From JAJDFU01 sp964641965 (GTDB lineage Bacteria > Bacteroidota > Bacteroidia > Chitinophagales > Saprospiraceae), in assembly GCA_964641965.1 (NCBI GenBank), contig CAZXLD010000018.1, positions 16,914 through 80,913 on the forward strand: DNA of 64,000 nt, written 5' to 3'. The stretch's first letter is position 1; each line of letters begins with the position of its first letter. Positions 24,875 through 34,373 of the stretch are shown here, piece after piece. The position numbers were made by a program, and so were the translations under genes. The notes under the pieces were generated by a model, which saw only the letters and a program-made list of their open reading frames with translations, was not told where the DNA came from and did not search any database.

Positions 24875-26507
24875 GATTTTCACCTAGTGATTGCCTAACA
24901 TCAGGGTCTGCCTTTTTCCAGATTACTTTCAACTCTTCTCGAATTTGGTCAGCTTGTGCTGTATCGCCTTGTATCTCCAGGGCCTTCATTTTTCCAAGAA
25001 GGGCGGCCACCCGTTTTGGGGCTCTTTCCAACGCTTTATCAAATTGCTGAATGGCTTCCTCTGCGCGGCCTTGTTCCAACAGCCATTCTCCATAGAGTTC
25101 AAAGGATGGTTTGAGTACTTGGGGCGGACCGTATGAATAGTTGGTTTCCTCCTCCAATGAAACCGCGCGCTGCATCTGCTCCTCTGCCTGTTTCACATTC
25201 CCTTTCAATCGCGCTTCCAAGCTCTTCAATTCGGCCAATACTACTTTCGCGCTTCGTACGCCATTCTCCGTGGGCGCATAACGAGAAAGCCCCGGAGCGC
25301 TACACATGGCGGGGCCACCGTCGGAAACCAACACTTCCGCTTTTCCAATGGCCTCCTCCAATTCGGCTCGAATTCGACCCAGGCCGGTTTCATCCTTGGC
25401 TAAAAAAGCCAAATAACCGGATGGGTAGGCATACATGGCATTCATGTTTATGCTTACAGAGCTTCCATCGAAGGGAGCCTGAGCAATCGCCTTATTTTCC
25501 CAATCTCCTGACTCGATAAAATAGGCGCCTTGCATGCGGGCTATATATTCATTCGCATAGTTGCGCCTTTCAAGGGTGGGGTACAAATCAATCATTTCTT
25601 TCATTAGGACTTTAGCCTCTTTGTATCGCCCCTGCTGAAGGTAGCCGTACATCAGCCATTGAAAAGAATGCAGATCACGCGCATCGTTGGATAATCCTTT
25701 GCGCTCCATACGATCGACGCTGGCTGCATAGGCCCGCTCATTAGAGGCTACTACTTCATCCCACATACCCACGGCCACGTAGATATGGGAAGGCATATGC
25801 AGCGCGTGTGCTGCTGCCGGAGCTACTGTGCCGTAGGCATTAGCTGCATTCAAGGCTTTCGGGGCCGATTCCGGATTGTCGTAGGCGTGAATAGTATAAT
25901 GCAATGCGCCCGGGTGGCTGGGATTTTCTTCCAGCACACTTTGAACGACACGCGCACTCTTCTCATTTGCCTCAGCCTCATCGATCCACAGCAGAGAGAG
26001 CGAATAAAACGCGGCTACCTCCTGATTTTGCGGATGTGCACTGTACAAGGCTTCCATTGCCTTGGAATAAGCTTTGTGCCGTTCGTCCTTGCTCCCTTCT
26101 CCCAGTAATACATCCAGGCTTTTCAGAAATCCCTGTTCCAATGGATCTTCCGTTTTGGACAGGCGCGCCTCCGGTGAAGCACCCAATCCCTCCAATGCAG
26201 CTCGGGCTTGCTCCACATCCTCTCTACCCCATAGTGCTTTGTAATAACTCATGGCTTCGCCCCAGTAGGCCATTGGCATATTTGGGTCTGCTTCAACCGC
26301 GAGCTGGAAAGCTTCTCGGGCATCTTCGTATTCAAAACTGTGCAGAAACAAGAGCCCTTCCTCAAAATGAGGCAGTGCATCTGTATTACCCGAAAAAGTA
26401 TAGCCTAGCTGGCCTAATTCTGTTTGATCCTGCTGGGGATCAGCAGGCTGGCAAGCGAATAGTAAGGCAAAAACAAGAGCTACCAACAAACCAAAGGAGC
26501 GATACAT
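24852..26507 (-). CDS. TPR-repeat lipoprotein
   Basis: A 551-residue protein with a lipoprotein signal (LLVALVFALLFAC, lipobox Cys19). TPR-like helical repeats fill the chain, for example FEEGLLFLHSFEYEDAREAFQLAVEADP near residue 50 and AEEAIQQFDKALERAPKR near the C-terminus. Secreted TPR lipoproteins of this size are common in Bacteroidota and their partners are unknown. The central segment (ALHYTIHAYDNPE, AAHALHMPSHIYV) recurs in this uncharacterised group. The extreme C-terminus is encoded by a heptanucleotide array, suggesting that repeat growth has replaced or extended the original end. Confidence 0.87.
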   Translation of the reverse strand: MYRSFGLLVALVFALLFACQPADPQQDQTELGQLGYTFSGNTDALPHFEEGLLFLHSFEYEDAREAFQLAVEADPNMPMAYWGEAMSYYKALWGREDVEQARAALEGLGASPEARLSKTEDPLEQGFLKSLDVLLGEGSKDERHKAYSKAMEALYSAHPQNQEVAAFYSLSLLWIDEAEANEKSARVVQSVLEENPSHPGALHYTIHAYDNPESAPKALNAANAYGTVAPAAAHALHMPSHIYVAVGMWDEVVASNERAYAASVDRMERKGLSNDARDLHSFQWLMYGYLQQGRYKEAKVLMKEMIDLYPTLERRNYANEYIARMQGAYFIESGDWENKAIAQAPFDGSSVSINMNAMYAYPSGYLAFLAKDETGLGRIRAELEEAIGKAEVLVSDGGPAMCSAPGLSRYAPTENGVRSAKVVLAELKSLEARLKGNVKQAEEQMQRAVSLEEETNYSYGPPQVLKPSFELYGEWLLEQGRAEEAIQQFDKALERAPKRVAALLGKMKALEIQGDTAQADQIREELKVIWKKADPDVRQSLGENQLKTQNS

Positions 26508-26620
26508 AGATGTAGGTTATTTACCTTTAAAATACGAAAATGGTGATTTTCATGGCTTCAGGGTATCTGTTCGATTGTTCCTCAGTTCATCCTCCCCTTT
26601 TATTACACTCTAAGTTTTAC

Positions 26621-26960
26621 ATTCCTCAGTTCCTCATTCGCCACTCCACACTCCCAATTTGCCACTTGTCATTCGATGCTCGTTTCGCGATTCTGGCGCC
26701 CAAAGGCGCGATGCTTTGGATGCTCGCTGCGCGATGGACGGTGGACGGTACACGGTGGACGGACAACCTATATCAGGGACGTACACAATTTGCCACTCGT
26801 CACTCCGCACTCGCAATTCGCCATTTGCCATTCGATGCTCGCTTCGCGATCCTGGCGCCCAAAAGGCGCGATGCTGTGGATGCTTGTTGATAGATGCTGG
26901 ATGCTCGATACTCGATACGAACACTCGCCACTTGAAATTTGGCATTTCCCAATTAATGAA
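26621..26960. repeat. Complex heptanucleotide repeat region with internal duplication
   Basis: Most of the 488-base gap 26508-26995 is 7-base periodic. Runs in fixed phase: 26621-26683 (9 units such as CATTCGC, CACTCCA), 26734-26761 (4 units, ATGGACG/GTGGACG/GTACACG), 26784-26839 (8 units such as TGCCACT, CGCCATT) and 26891-26960 (10 units such as TGGATGC, TCGATAC). Between them, a ~60-base block with TTCGCGAT..TGGCGCCCAAA..GGCGCGATGCT occurs twice (about 26670-26730 and 26833-26890). The motif CAACCTATATCAGGGACGTA is at 26764-26783. No gene is supported here. Confidence 0.85.
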
Positions 26961-26995
26961 TAATCGAAAATTGAAAATCCTGGTCTTACCATTCG

Positions 26996-27622
26996 CTACT
27001 CCACTATCCCTTCTGCTGCAAAGACCTCCACGACCACCTTGGAAATATCCTGGATCACAGCTTTGGGTTTGTGCATTACAAATGATTTGGACTGTCCTGC
27101 CCACACCAGGGAAGCATCACCAACATCATAAAGATTGGTTTCCAGAAAAACCGCTGTACCGGATTGAAAATCTTTCGGGTCTCCGGCTTGAACACGTACA
27201 TGTTCATAATAATTGTAAAAATTGTCGTACAACTCACTCGGGGGGGATTTCCGCCTATTACTAGGCACTGTTAAAGGCAATTCGCCAGACTGAATAACGC
27301 GGGTAACCAATACAGCGTCAAGTTCTTCGGATTCAAAGTACTTTCGGAAAGTTTCCACATTTACTTCTTCCTCTTCTGCTACCACATCCAACCAAGAAAG
27401 GGCAAACACGCCTCTTTTTTGCAGATCCTTAAGCATTTGGCGTTCAAAAGTACGTCGACTCTCCGGGTTGGGAGAAACGCCGATCACAAGCAGTCGGTTG
27501 TATCCCGGACTTACAATTTCGCTATCCGACCAGGAATCAATCAATACAGTGGTCTGTTTTCGGGAGCAGCATAAGGCCATCAAAACAGACAAAACGAGTA
27601 AAATTCGGGTTGAAAAAGCCAT
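26996..27622 (-). CDS. Small lipoprotein of unknown function
   Basis: A 208-residue protein starting at ATG 27622 with a lipoprotein signal (RILLVLSVLMALCC, lipobox LMALC). An upstream TTG start at 27670 would put residues before the signal peptide and is less likely. The mature part looks alpha-beta (LLVIGVSPNPESRRTFERQML, DAVLVTRVIQ) and ends in strands and a helix. This resembles the LptE/penicillin-binding-activator-like style of small outer-membrane lipoproteins, but I do not claim membership. Its stop is ~35 bases from the repeat region. Confidence 0.78.
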   Translation of the reverse strand: MAFSTRILLVLSVLMALCCSRKQTTVLIDSWSDSEIVSPGYNRLLVIGVSPNPESRRTFERQMLKDLQKRGVFALSWLDVVAEEEEVNVETFRKYFESEELDAVLVTRVIQSGELPLTVPSNRRKSPPSELYDNFYNYYEHVRVQAGDPKDFQSGTAVFLETNLYDVGDASLVWAGQSKSFVMHKPKAVIQDISKVVVEVFAAEGIVE

Positions 27623-27915
27623 GGAATCAAGTTTAGCAAGAAAAATGGTAAGACGTATACTATTTTTCAAGTTCGACGAATTAGATGTACAACTTTCTTG
27701 GTAAAAGAGGTCAACATACAGTGGGTTTCACACCACTCCTTACGATTGGAGACATCTTTTCTTCAGGAAAGATATTTTAAGAAAGCGGGCAATAATGACC
27801 TTGTATTAAATTCGATGAGATTTTGACTCTACTCAAGGCACCAAAAGGTCAAGGAACCAATTTGGAAGCATTATTGGCCTCTTATTTTACACCGAGGATA
27901 TAAACAACCCTGCTC

Positions 27916-29103
27916 ATGAAAGAGCTAACTTATTATGGTATGCTTTGGCTAGTAATGCTTCTCGCAGGAGGCATTTCGGCCCAGAATTTAGATGAATCTT
28001 CCATTCGTGAAAAAGTATTAATCGACATTGAAGAAGAGACCGACAAACGAGCTAAAGAATTGGAGGAAAAAATTGCAAGTCTAGACCTTGAAATTCAAAA
28101 AATTGATGAGGCGCTACGAAATTCGGAAAGCTCGGAGGAGATTATGGATAAACTCAAGGAGCGGGTTTCCAAGCTGGAAGCGATCCAAATGGCTCAAAAA
28201 CAGCAGGAGCTAAATATTTATGACAACAACTTTCAAGCTGCCGTCATCAATCTGGTTTCCATGGAACGAGAGCTTCGTCCACTGATCCTTTTCAACAATT
28301 CCAAAGATTTCTTTTCCTACCTGTCGGACATTAGTAACCCCACTAGTTATCCGGGCTACCAAGCCTGGTTTACCACCTTCAAAAACTACGTGGAAAAAAA
28401 CAAAGGTTCTGACGCAGTACTGTCTGTCACTTCGAAACTATTGGAAACAGCCGGAAGCATTTCCGGAGGAATATCCCTGGTAGGCCCCATTAGCGAGGGT
28501 TTGTTTTTAAGTATGGATAAATTCATAAACTCCTTCGGTAAAAAGAAGAAGGACCTCCGGGAAAAGGGCCAGGAAATGTTTGAATTGACCATGCTCTTAA
28601 GTCAATACACCGTGGATAAAAGTATGGTCGAAACGGGATGGGAAACGATCAATGCCGAGCTGGAAGGACTGCAGGAACTACAGGCTTCCACCCTGACCGA
28701 ACTCTTCACCGAATTGAATATTGACAAATTCGACTTTCAGGAAAATTACATCAATGAAACGAATGCTCTTAAGCGAATTGACTATCTAAAATCCATTCAG
28801 GAAAAAATAATACAAAAGGTAGCCTCGGAACAACGGCAAAATCAAGACGGTTGGAAGGACAAGATCTACTTCCATATGACTACCGTCCAATCTCTTAAAA
28901 TTCGCTTTGGTAACATCACCTTCAAAATCAAGGAGAACATCCGTAAATACGAAGAATTGATCCAGAAATATAAAAATGACGAATTGATCGGGGAGCGGAT
29001 CGAAATTCTGGAAGACAAACTAGGAAACTTGAATAGTTCGTTTGACTCCGCATTCAATCCTCAGAAGTATGTGGACGATGCCGTACGCATGTACAAGCGG
29101 TGA
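27916..29103 (+). CDS. Secreted helical coiled-coil protein with hydrophobic Gly-rich hairpin
   Basis: A 395-residue protein with a Sec signal peptide (residues 1-22, cut after SAQ) and an almost entirely helical mature part. Coiled coil is evident at residues 30-105 (EEETDKRAKELEEKIASLDLEIQ) and in the C-terminal third. Residues 179-200 are glycine-rich and hydrophobic (AGSISGGISLVGPISEGLFL), followed by a basic GKKKKD. A long helical secreted protein with one central hydrophobic hairpin is the build of alpha-pore-forming toxins, but no family motif is recognised and a structural role is equally possible. Stands alone. Confidence 0.78.
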   Translation: MKELTYYGMLWLVMLLAGGISAQNLDESSIREKVLIDIEEETDKRAKELEEKIASLDLEIQKIDEALRNSESSEEIMDKLKERVSKLEAIQMAQKQQELNIYDNNFQAAVINLVSMERELRPLILFNNSKDFFSYLSDISNPTSYPGYQAWFTTFKNYVEKNKGSDAVLSVTSKLLETAGSISGGISLVGPISEGLFLSMDKFINSFGKKKKDLREKGQEMFELTMLLSQYTVDKSMVETGWETINAELEGLQELQASTLTELFTELNIDKFDFQENYINETNALKRIDYLKSIQEKIIQKVASEQRQNQDGWKDKIYFHMTTVQSLKIRFGNITFKIKENIRKYEELIQKYKNDELIGERIEILEDKLGNLNSSFDSAFNPQKYVDDAVRMYKR

Positions 29104-29244
29104 GCAGGTTGAAAGAAAACGGGGCTTTCCAAAAGCAGACGCTGGCCTTAGAAGAGTAGTCCAGAGGTAGTATTAACCCTCATGAATTCCCCTACCGCTT
29201 TGATATAAAATGGCTTTTCTATCTTTCCTGGAAAATACGTTTTC

Positions 29245-30420
29245 TTGGCTACTCATCCATCTGAATCCAATTTAAATGCATTCCGTTCAAGCCATCTGGA
29301 AGCTGCAGAAGTTTCCTGGTTTGCCCCTATTTGTAATGGCGACGATCGTTATTTAGGTACCCGGGACCCCAACTTTAAGAGTAATTGGGTAAATACCTCT
29401 GCAATTGTTCGGAGGGCTGACGAACTCGGTTACCGGAATGTACTTTGCCCCTCTTCTTATCAAGTTGGCCAGGATACGCTAACTTTTGCATCAGCCTTGG
29501 CACCGTTGACACAGCAGATCAACCTATTGGCAGCTATCCGGTGCGGGGAGGTTCATCCCCCTATGCTGGGAAGAGCCATAGCTACCTTGGATCATATTTT
29601 ACAAGGCCGACTAACCCTGAACATCATTTCCTCAAATCTTCCGGGCACGAACCTGGACTCTCCTACCCGCTATCAACGCTCCAGGGAGGTCATTGAAATT
29701 TTAAAACAGGGCTGGCACCGGGATTATATTGACTTTCAAGGAGACTTTTATTCGTTCCGTCTTTCGTCCGAACCGGTCAAGCCCTATCAGATCAATGGTG
29801 GTCCACTACTCTATTTTGGGGGATATTCACCAGCTGGTATCGAATTGTGTGCCCAGCATTGCGATGTGTATCTAATGTGGCCCGAAACGGAAAACCGATT
29901 GCAAGAGCTCATGGAAAATATGAGCTCAAAGGCGGCAACCTACCAGCGTCAGGTTGATTTTGGCCTCAGAGTGCATGTGATTGTGCGGGAAACAGAATCC
30001 GAAGCCCGAGCCTATGCAGACAGTTTAATTTCAAGACTAGATTTGGGTCAGGGTAAAGAGATTCGGGAACGAGCTCTGGATGCCCAATCTTACGGCGTAT
30101 CTAGACAAGCCGAAATGCGGGCCCTATCCGATGCTGAATTTTACATAGAACCCCATCTCTGGACTGGAATCGGGCTTGCCAGAAGCGGATGTGGAGCAGC
30201 CTTGGTGGGTGACCCAGACCAAATTTTGCATAAAATCCAACGATATATGGACATGGGCATTCGTTCCTTCATCTTTTCAGGCTATCCCCATTTAGAAGAG
30301 TGCGAGTTATTTGCCCGCTATGTATTGCCAAAGCTAAAAACCATCTCCCTGCCCCACGCTCTAGGGCGAATTCCCGGTCAGGTTCCGGACACACCCCTGG
30401 CAGCAGGTAAACGCACTTAA
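29245..30420 (+). CDS. Luciferase-like FMN monooxygenase (SsuD-type)
   Basis: A 391-residue flavin-dependent monooxygenase of the bacterial luciferase superfamily, nearest in style to alkanesulfonate monooxygenase. Supporting strings are WFAPICNGDDRYLGT near the N-terminus, ADELGYRNVLCPSS, LNIISSNLPGTNLD and LYFGGYSPAG, plus a GDPDQILHKIQRYMDMGIRSFIFSGYPHLEE C-terminal block. The most upstream start in frame is TTG at 29245; no ATG exists before the conserved part. No SsuE reductase or sulfonate ABC transporter is adjacent. The next gene is an SSS symporter, so the substrate is unclear. Confidence 0.88.
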   Translation: MATHPSESNLNAFRSSHLEAAEVSWFAPICNGDDRYLGTRDPNFKSNWVNTSAIVRRADELGYRNVLCPSSYQVGQDTLTFASALAPLTQQINLLAAIRCGEVHPPMLGRAIATLDHILQGRLTLNIISSNLPGTNLDSPTRYQRSREVIEILKQGWHRDYIDFQGDFYSFRLSSEPVKPYQINGGPLLYFGGYSPAGIELCAQHCDVYLMWPETENRLQELMENMSSKAATYQRQVDFGLRVHVIVRETESEARAYADSLISRLDLGQGKEIRERALDAQSYGVSRQAEMRALSDAEFYIEPHLWTGIGLARSGCGAALVGDPDQILHKIQRYMDMGIRSFIFSGYPHLEECELFARYVLPKLKTISLPHALGRIPGQVPDTPLAAGKRT

Positions 30421-30471
30421 AACGACAGCAGCCTTAATCAATTCATTAATCCAAATTCCCATTCTCCCACT

Positions 30472-32019
30472 TTGCTCGACCTCCTTATCGTATTGACCTA
30501 CTTTACCCTGATCATGGGAATAGCCCTCAGAGGTAGCAGAAAGCAACAGCAAACCGCTGAAGGTTATTTTTTGAGCAATCGGAATCTGCGTTGGCCATCT
30601 ATTGCCTTTTCAACCATCGCTACCAATATACAAGGCTATCAATTCCTAGGCATGATGGGTTCTGCTTATCTGTACGGCCTGGCTCAGGCCAGCCTCGAAA
30701 TAAATGCCATCCAGGGAATATTAATGGCTGCTTTTATTTTCGTTCCGCTTTACCTGAAGGATCGGGTGGTAACCATCACCCAGTTTTTAGAAAAGAAATT
30801 AGGCTCAAGGGTAGCCCTTTTCTACACCTCCTCCAACATCCTTCTATTTTCCACCATTACCCTCGGTGCTGCTTTATTCTGGGGTGCTTATGCGGCTGAA
30901 CTGGTTTTTGCCGACTACCTGGTCGTTATTAGTTCGAACCGCATTACCCGGATCGTTTTATTGTTGGTTGGGCTTGGCCTATTTTCTGCCACCTATACCT
31001 ACCTAGGCGGATTAGGTGCGGTAGTTCGGACCGACATTGTCCAATTCTTGATATTATTCTCCGGTGGGTTGGTTGTTTTATTTATTGCCATCCGAGAATT
31101 GGGAGGATGGGATCAGCTTTACGTGAAGACTCCTGAACTTATGCACCTCCACCTTCCTGCTGACCACCCCACCTTGCCGTGGACCCATATATTCGGTTTA
31201 TTCCTGCTTAACATCAACTATTGGTGCGCCAACCAATCGGTAATCCAACGATCTCTGGCAGCTCGCAGCCTAGAGGATGCACAACTTGGCTTAATGGTGG
31301 GAGGATTGACAAAGTATGCCATGGCCATAATCATCGTCATTCCCGGGATCGCCCTGGTTGGTATTTTGGGAAAAGAGGGCCTGGCCGAACCGGATATGGC
31401 GTTCCCCTATTTGGTCTCCCACTTCTTGCCTGCTGGCTTAAGAGGTATCATATTATGCGCTCTCTTCGCCTCCTTGATGAGTACGGTTGATTCTACCTTC
31501 AACTCTCTAGCCACTCTTTGGTCGGTAGACATCTACAAGCGTTACCTTAAACCGGATGCTACAGATAGCCAAATGATAAAGGCCGGAAGAAGAACCATTT
31601 TAGTGACCCTATTCAGCGGGATTGCAACCGGATTATTGCTGTTGTACGTGAAATTTGAAGATCCCGGAGCTGCATTTACCCATACGCTCAACGAACTGCG
31701 ATATTATGTCAACTGCGGAATTGTGGTTTTGATAGGCGCAGCCGGCTTCCTACTGTTCCCAAATCATCGAATTGCTTTAGTTGCCTTCCTCTCAACCGCC
31801 CCACTCCATCTGTTATTTCAATACTTTTTCCCGGAGATGAACTACTTTGTGCGAGCCGGGTGGGTAATTTTGATTGCCTTTTGCCTGATCGCTGCTCCTT
31901 GGAGCAATCAGAGGTGGCAGCCCTGGAAGGGATTGGTCCAATATGAGGCAACCTGGGTTAGAAACCTTGGAATAGGATTGCTGGCATCCCTGCTATTAAT
32001 CCATTTACTATTCCATTAG
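30472..32019 (+). CDS. Sodium:solute symporter (SSS family)
   Basis: A 515-residue membrane protein with about 13 transmembrane helices, as usual for SSS transporters that couple solute uptake to the sodium gradient. Characteristic strings are GSRKQQQTAEGYFLSNRNLRW, TYTYLGGLGAVVRTDIVQF and FASLMSTVDSTFNSLATLWSVDIYKR. The style resembles the sugar/SGLT branch. It uses a TTG start 51 bases after the monooxygenase gene and ends one base short of the convergent neighbour. Substrate not assignable; pairing with the monooxygenase suggests import of its substrate, as an inference. Confidence 0.9.
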   Translation: MLDLLIVLTYFTLIMGIALRGSRKQQQTAEGYFLSNRNLRWPSIAFSTIATNIQGYQFLGMMGSAYLYGLAQASLEINAIQGILMAAFIFVPLYLKDRVVTITQFLEKKLGSRVALFYTSSNILLFSTITLGAALFWGAYAAELVFADYLVVISSNRITRIVLLLVGLGLFSATYTYLGGLGAVVRTDIVQFLILFSGGLVVLFIAIRELGGWDQLYVKTPELMHLHLPADHPTLPWTHIFGLFLLNINYWCANQSVIQRSLAARSLEDAQLGLMVGGLTKYAMAIIIVIPGIALVGILGKEGLAEPDMAFPYLVSHFLPAGLRGIILCALFASLMSTVDSTFNSLATLWSVDIYKRYLKPDATDSQMIKAGRRTILVTLFSGIATGLLLLYVKFEDPGAAFTHTLNELRYYVNCGIVVLIGAAGFLLFPNHRIALVAFLSTAPLHLLFQYFFPEMNYFVRAGWVILIAFCLIAAPWSNQRWQPWKGLVQYEATWVRNLGIGLLASLLLIHLLFH

Positions 32020-32020
32020 C

Positions 32021-33088
32021 TCACCGTCCAACCAGCCCCAGCCCTTGAAAATCAGCTAGCTGTTCTTCGTTGGTAAAAATGACTTCACCTCCGGTCAGGG
32101 TGGTCATCTCAATGATACGGTCGATGATATCCGGATCACTTTCCTCTGGAAACGGTTTTCCTGGATCCACAGTCACAAAGTGATCATTTGTCCAAAGAGC
32201 GGGCTGAAAATAATTATCCTGCACAAAAAGGAGTCGGCCCCTACCCTCTTGCGCGCGTCGCCAGATTTCATTGAGATCGCTAAAGGCATTGCCTGCGTTT
32301 TGGGCTTCCATCAATTCTCCTAGACGCGCTTCTGTTTCAGCTTGCTGGTTGGCGCGGGCAATTGGCCAGGTTTCCTCTATTATACGTTCAACCTTTTCAT
32401 CCAGTCGATTTTGATTCAGATGGCCGATAATCAAATTTTTGCGATCAGCTACTTTTTCATAATGGAAAAAATTACGCTCTTCCGTACAAACCACCAGCGG
32501 TGCCCGATCTGCATTCCAAATCTTTAAAAACTGCTTATCGACCCGGTTAAAAAACTCTTCTATCAGGTTATCCTGTCCTTTATTGGTAGAAAGTTTTTGT
32601 CGATCCGTTGTGAACAAGGTTGCATTATCCATTGGAAAGGGATCTGGATCAACCCGAAACACCTTCGTTCCTTCCCCTTCTATCAAGCGCACTCGCTCCC
32701 GGCTCAATACCAACACATAATAACGCTGCTTGAGTTGCTCAGCCCTGTACAAATCCCGAGTGTAAAAGCGGTCGCTTACTGCAATTCGATCCTGAACCGG
32801 AATCGGTAACCGAACGAATTCCGTTTTTTCCGGATGTACAAATAACAACAAGCTATCCAGATTGAATTGATGATCCAGTTCGGCGGCCAACACCTCCAGG
32901 CGCTGCACGATGGACTTGGCTGCACTTGGCTCCACATTACGCTCGAGTTCTTCCTCTGCTCTGGTCTGCAAGTTTTTCAGTACAATACGGTCTTGCTGGT
33001 TTTCCGGATGATGACGGTGCGTATTGAAAATTATTGTCAGGCAGGGTTGGCCGGTTTGTTGCGCCAGGTCTCTAATCAGGGTTTGCAT
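32021..33088 (-). CDS. Bacterial archaeo-eukaryotic release factor-like protein (baeRF)
   Basis: A 355-residue soluble protein of the baeRF group, related to archaeal/eukaryotic eRF1 domains. Recognisable parts are the N-terminal LTIIFNTHRHHPENQQDRIVLKNL, the central YYVLVLSRERVRLIEGEG, and the C-terminal GRGRLLFVQDNY...TLTGGEVIFTNEEQLADFQGLG. I use the ATG at 33088, which opens the conserved MQTLIRDLAQQ segment; a longer frame exists upstream to 33160. These proteins are thought to act on stressed ribosomes, but bacterial function is poorly established. It converges on the SSS gene with a one-base gap. Confidence 0.85.
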   Translation of the reverse strand: MQTLIRDLAQQTGQPCLTIIFNTHRHHPENQQDRIVLKNLQTRAEEELERNVEPSAAKSIVQRLEVLAAELDHQFNLDSLLLFVHPEKTEFVRLPIPVQDRIAVSDRFYTRDLYRAEQLKQRYYVLVLSRERVRLIEGEGTKVFRVDPDPFPMDNATLFTTDRQKLSTNKGQDNLIEEFFNRVDKQFLKIWNADRAPLVVCTEERNFFHYEKVADRKNLIIGHLNQNRLDEKVERIIEETWPIARANQQAETEARLGELMEAQNAGNAFSDLNEIWRRAQEGRGRLLFVQDNYFQPALWTNDHFVTVDPGKPFPEESDPDIIDRIIEMTTLTGGEVIFTNEEQLADFQGLGLVGR

Positions 33089-33263
33089 AACAATTCGTTT
33101 TGGGTCGCATTTTGAAAGATGCGCCAAGATAGATAATCCTATTTGGGCGAACAATGACAACTGTACCCCTACATTCGGACAAGCGGCATCCTCAAATTAT
33201 CTGCAAATTTTAGGCTGGATTCATCCAAATGGAATGCTTATTTTATGCTAATCTAATTTTGCC

Positions 33264-34370
33264 TTGATGTATACCTCCGAAAGAACCCTATTCTTTTTGA
33301 CTTTATTCCTGTTTACGCTTTGCTCGAGTCTCGATGGTCAGGAAACGTTCTTCGACCCCCGATATCCAGACAAAACCATCCCTCTTTCAGGTTTACTACA
33401 GCAAATGCCGGCAAGTGTATTCGATGACACAACGATCCTGGAACTCCGTTTGCAAAGTGATTTTACTTACCTGGAAGCGCATAAGATCGAGGAGGAATAC
33501 CAATTCGGCACACTAGGTGTTCAATACAGCGACAGCCTCTATATGCGCTGTCAGGTACGCATCAAAACTCGAGGGCAGTCGCGAAAGGATTACTGTGCGG
33601 CTCCTCCCTTTTGGATCAACTTCAAAAAATCGAACCTGGAGGTGTCGGAATTAAAACACCTTTCTAAAGTAAAAATAGTCAATCAATGCCATCCTTATCC
33701 GCTATATCAGAACTACCTGCTAAGAGAATACCTTGCCTATAAGGTATTTGAACAATTACATCCCTATAGTTTTAAAACCCGACTCGCCAAAATCACTTAT
33801 GTCGATACTGGGAATCAAGGGGAAACCTGGCAACAATATGCTTTCCTGATTGAAGAAAACGATATGCTGGGCGAACGCCTGGCCCTGGAAGAAGTAAACC
33901 GGCCAACGGATGAATTGGCCAGGCTGGACACCACCTGTATCACTGCCCTTTCCATAGCACAGTTTCTGTTGGGCAATGTAGACTGGCATGTACAAAGCGG
34001 TCATAATATCAAATACTATCAGCCCAGCCCAGAAGAAGATGAACCGGTGTACTTAGTGGGTTATGATTTCGATCTCTCCGGATTCGTCAACCCTGCCTAT
34101 GGAAAACCGATCGACAAACTTAAAATGATCGATATTCGGGACCGTAGATTCATTGGCTGCCCGTGGTCGGAGGCTACTCTGCAACGATGTATTCAGCAGG
34201 TGCTGGACAAACAGGAGGCCATTGAACAGACCGTTTTGAACTTCGAATATCTAAGCAGGGAGGATCGAAGGGATATGCTCCGCTACCTAAACATTGCCTT
34301 TAATCAATTGGCTAATCCTAAAAAAGTAGAGCGTGCCTTGATGCGCAAATGCGTTGAGTATGATTGGTAA
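33264..34370 (+). CDS. Secreted CotH-kinase-like protein
   Basis: A 368-residue protein with a signal peptide (TLFFLTLFLFTLCSSLDGQ). The domain shows the pattern of uncharacterised Bacteroidota proteins related to CotH-type atypical kinases: RIKTRGQSRKDYC with hydrophobic INFKK after it, GNVDWHVQSGHNIKYY, and YDFDLSGFVNPAYG, where the Asp residues could serve as catalytic and metal-binding residues. Function is not established and kinase activity is inference. The gene ends four bases before a heptanucleotide repeat locus. Confidence 0.75.
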   Translation: MMYTSERTLFFLTLFLFTLCSSLDGQETFFDPRYPDKTIPLSGLLQQMPASVFDDTTILELRLQSDFTYLEAHKIEEEYQFGTLGVQYSDSLYMRCQVRIKTRGQSRKDYCAAPPFWINFKKSNLEVSELKHLSKVKIVNQCHPYPLYQNYLLREYLAYKVFEQLHPYSFKTRLAKITYVDTGNQGETWQQYAFLIEENDMLGERLALEEVNRPTDELARLDTTCITALSIAQFLLGNVDWHVQSGHNIKYYQPSPEEDEPVYLVGYDFDLSGFVNPAYGKPIDKLKMIDIRDRRFIGCPWSEATLQRCIQQVLDKQEAIEQTVLNFEYLSREDRRDMLRYLNIAFNQLANPKKVERALMRKCVEYDW

Positions 34371-34373
34371 AAG

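Noticed and set aside
26634..27264. Open frames of 95-200 codons over the 26.6-27.0 kb repeat region
   Set aside because: By-products of heptad periodicity and of the antisense strand of the lipoprotein gene.
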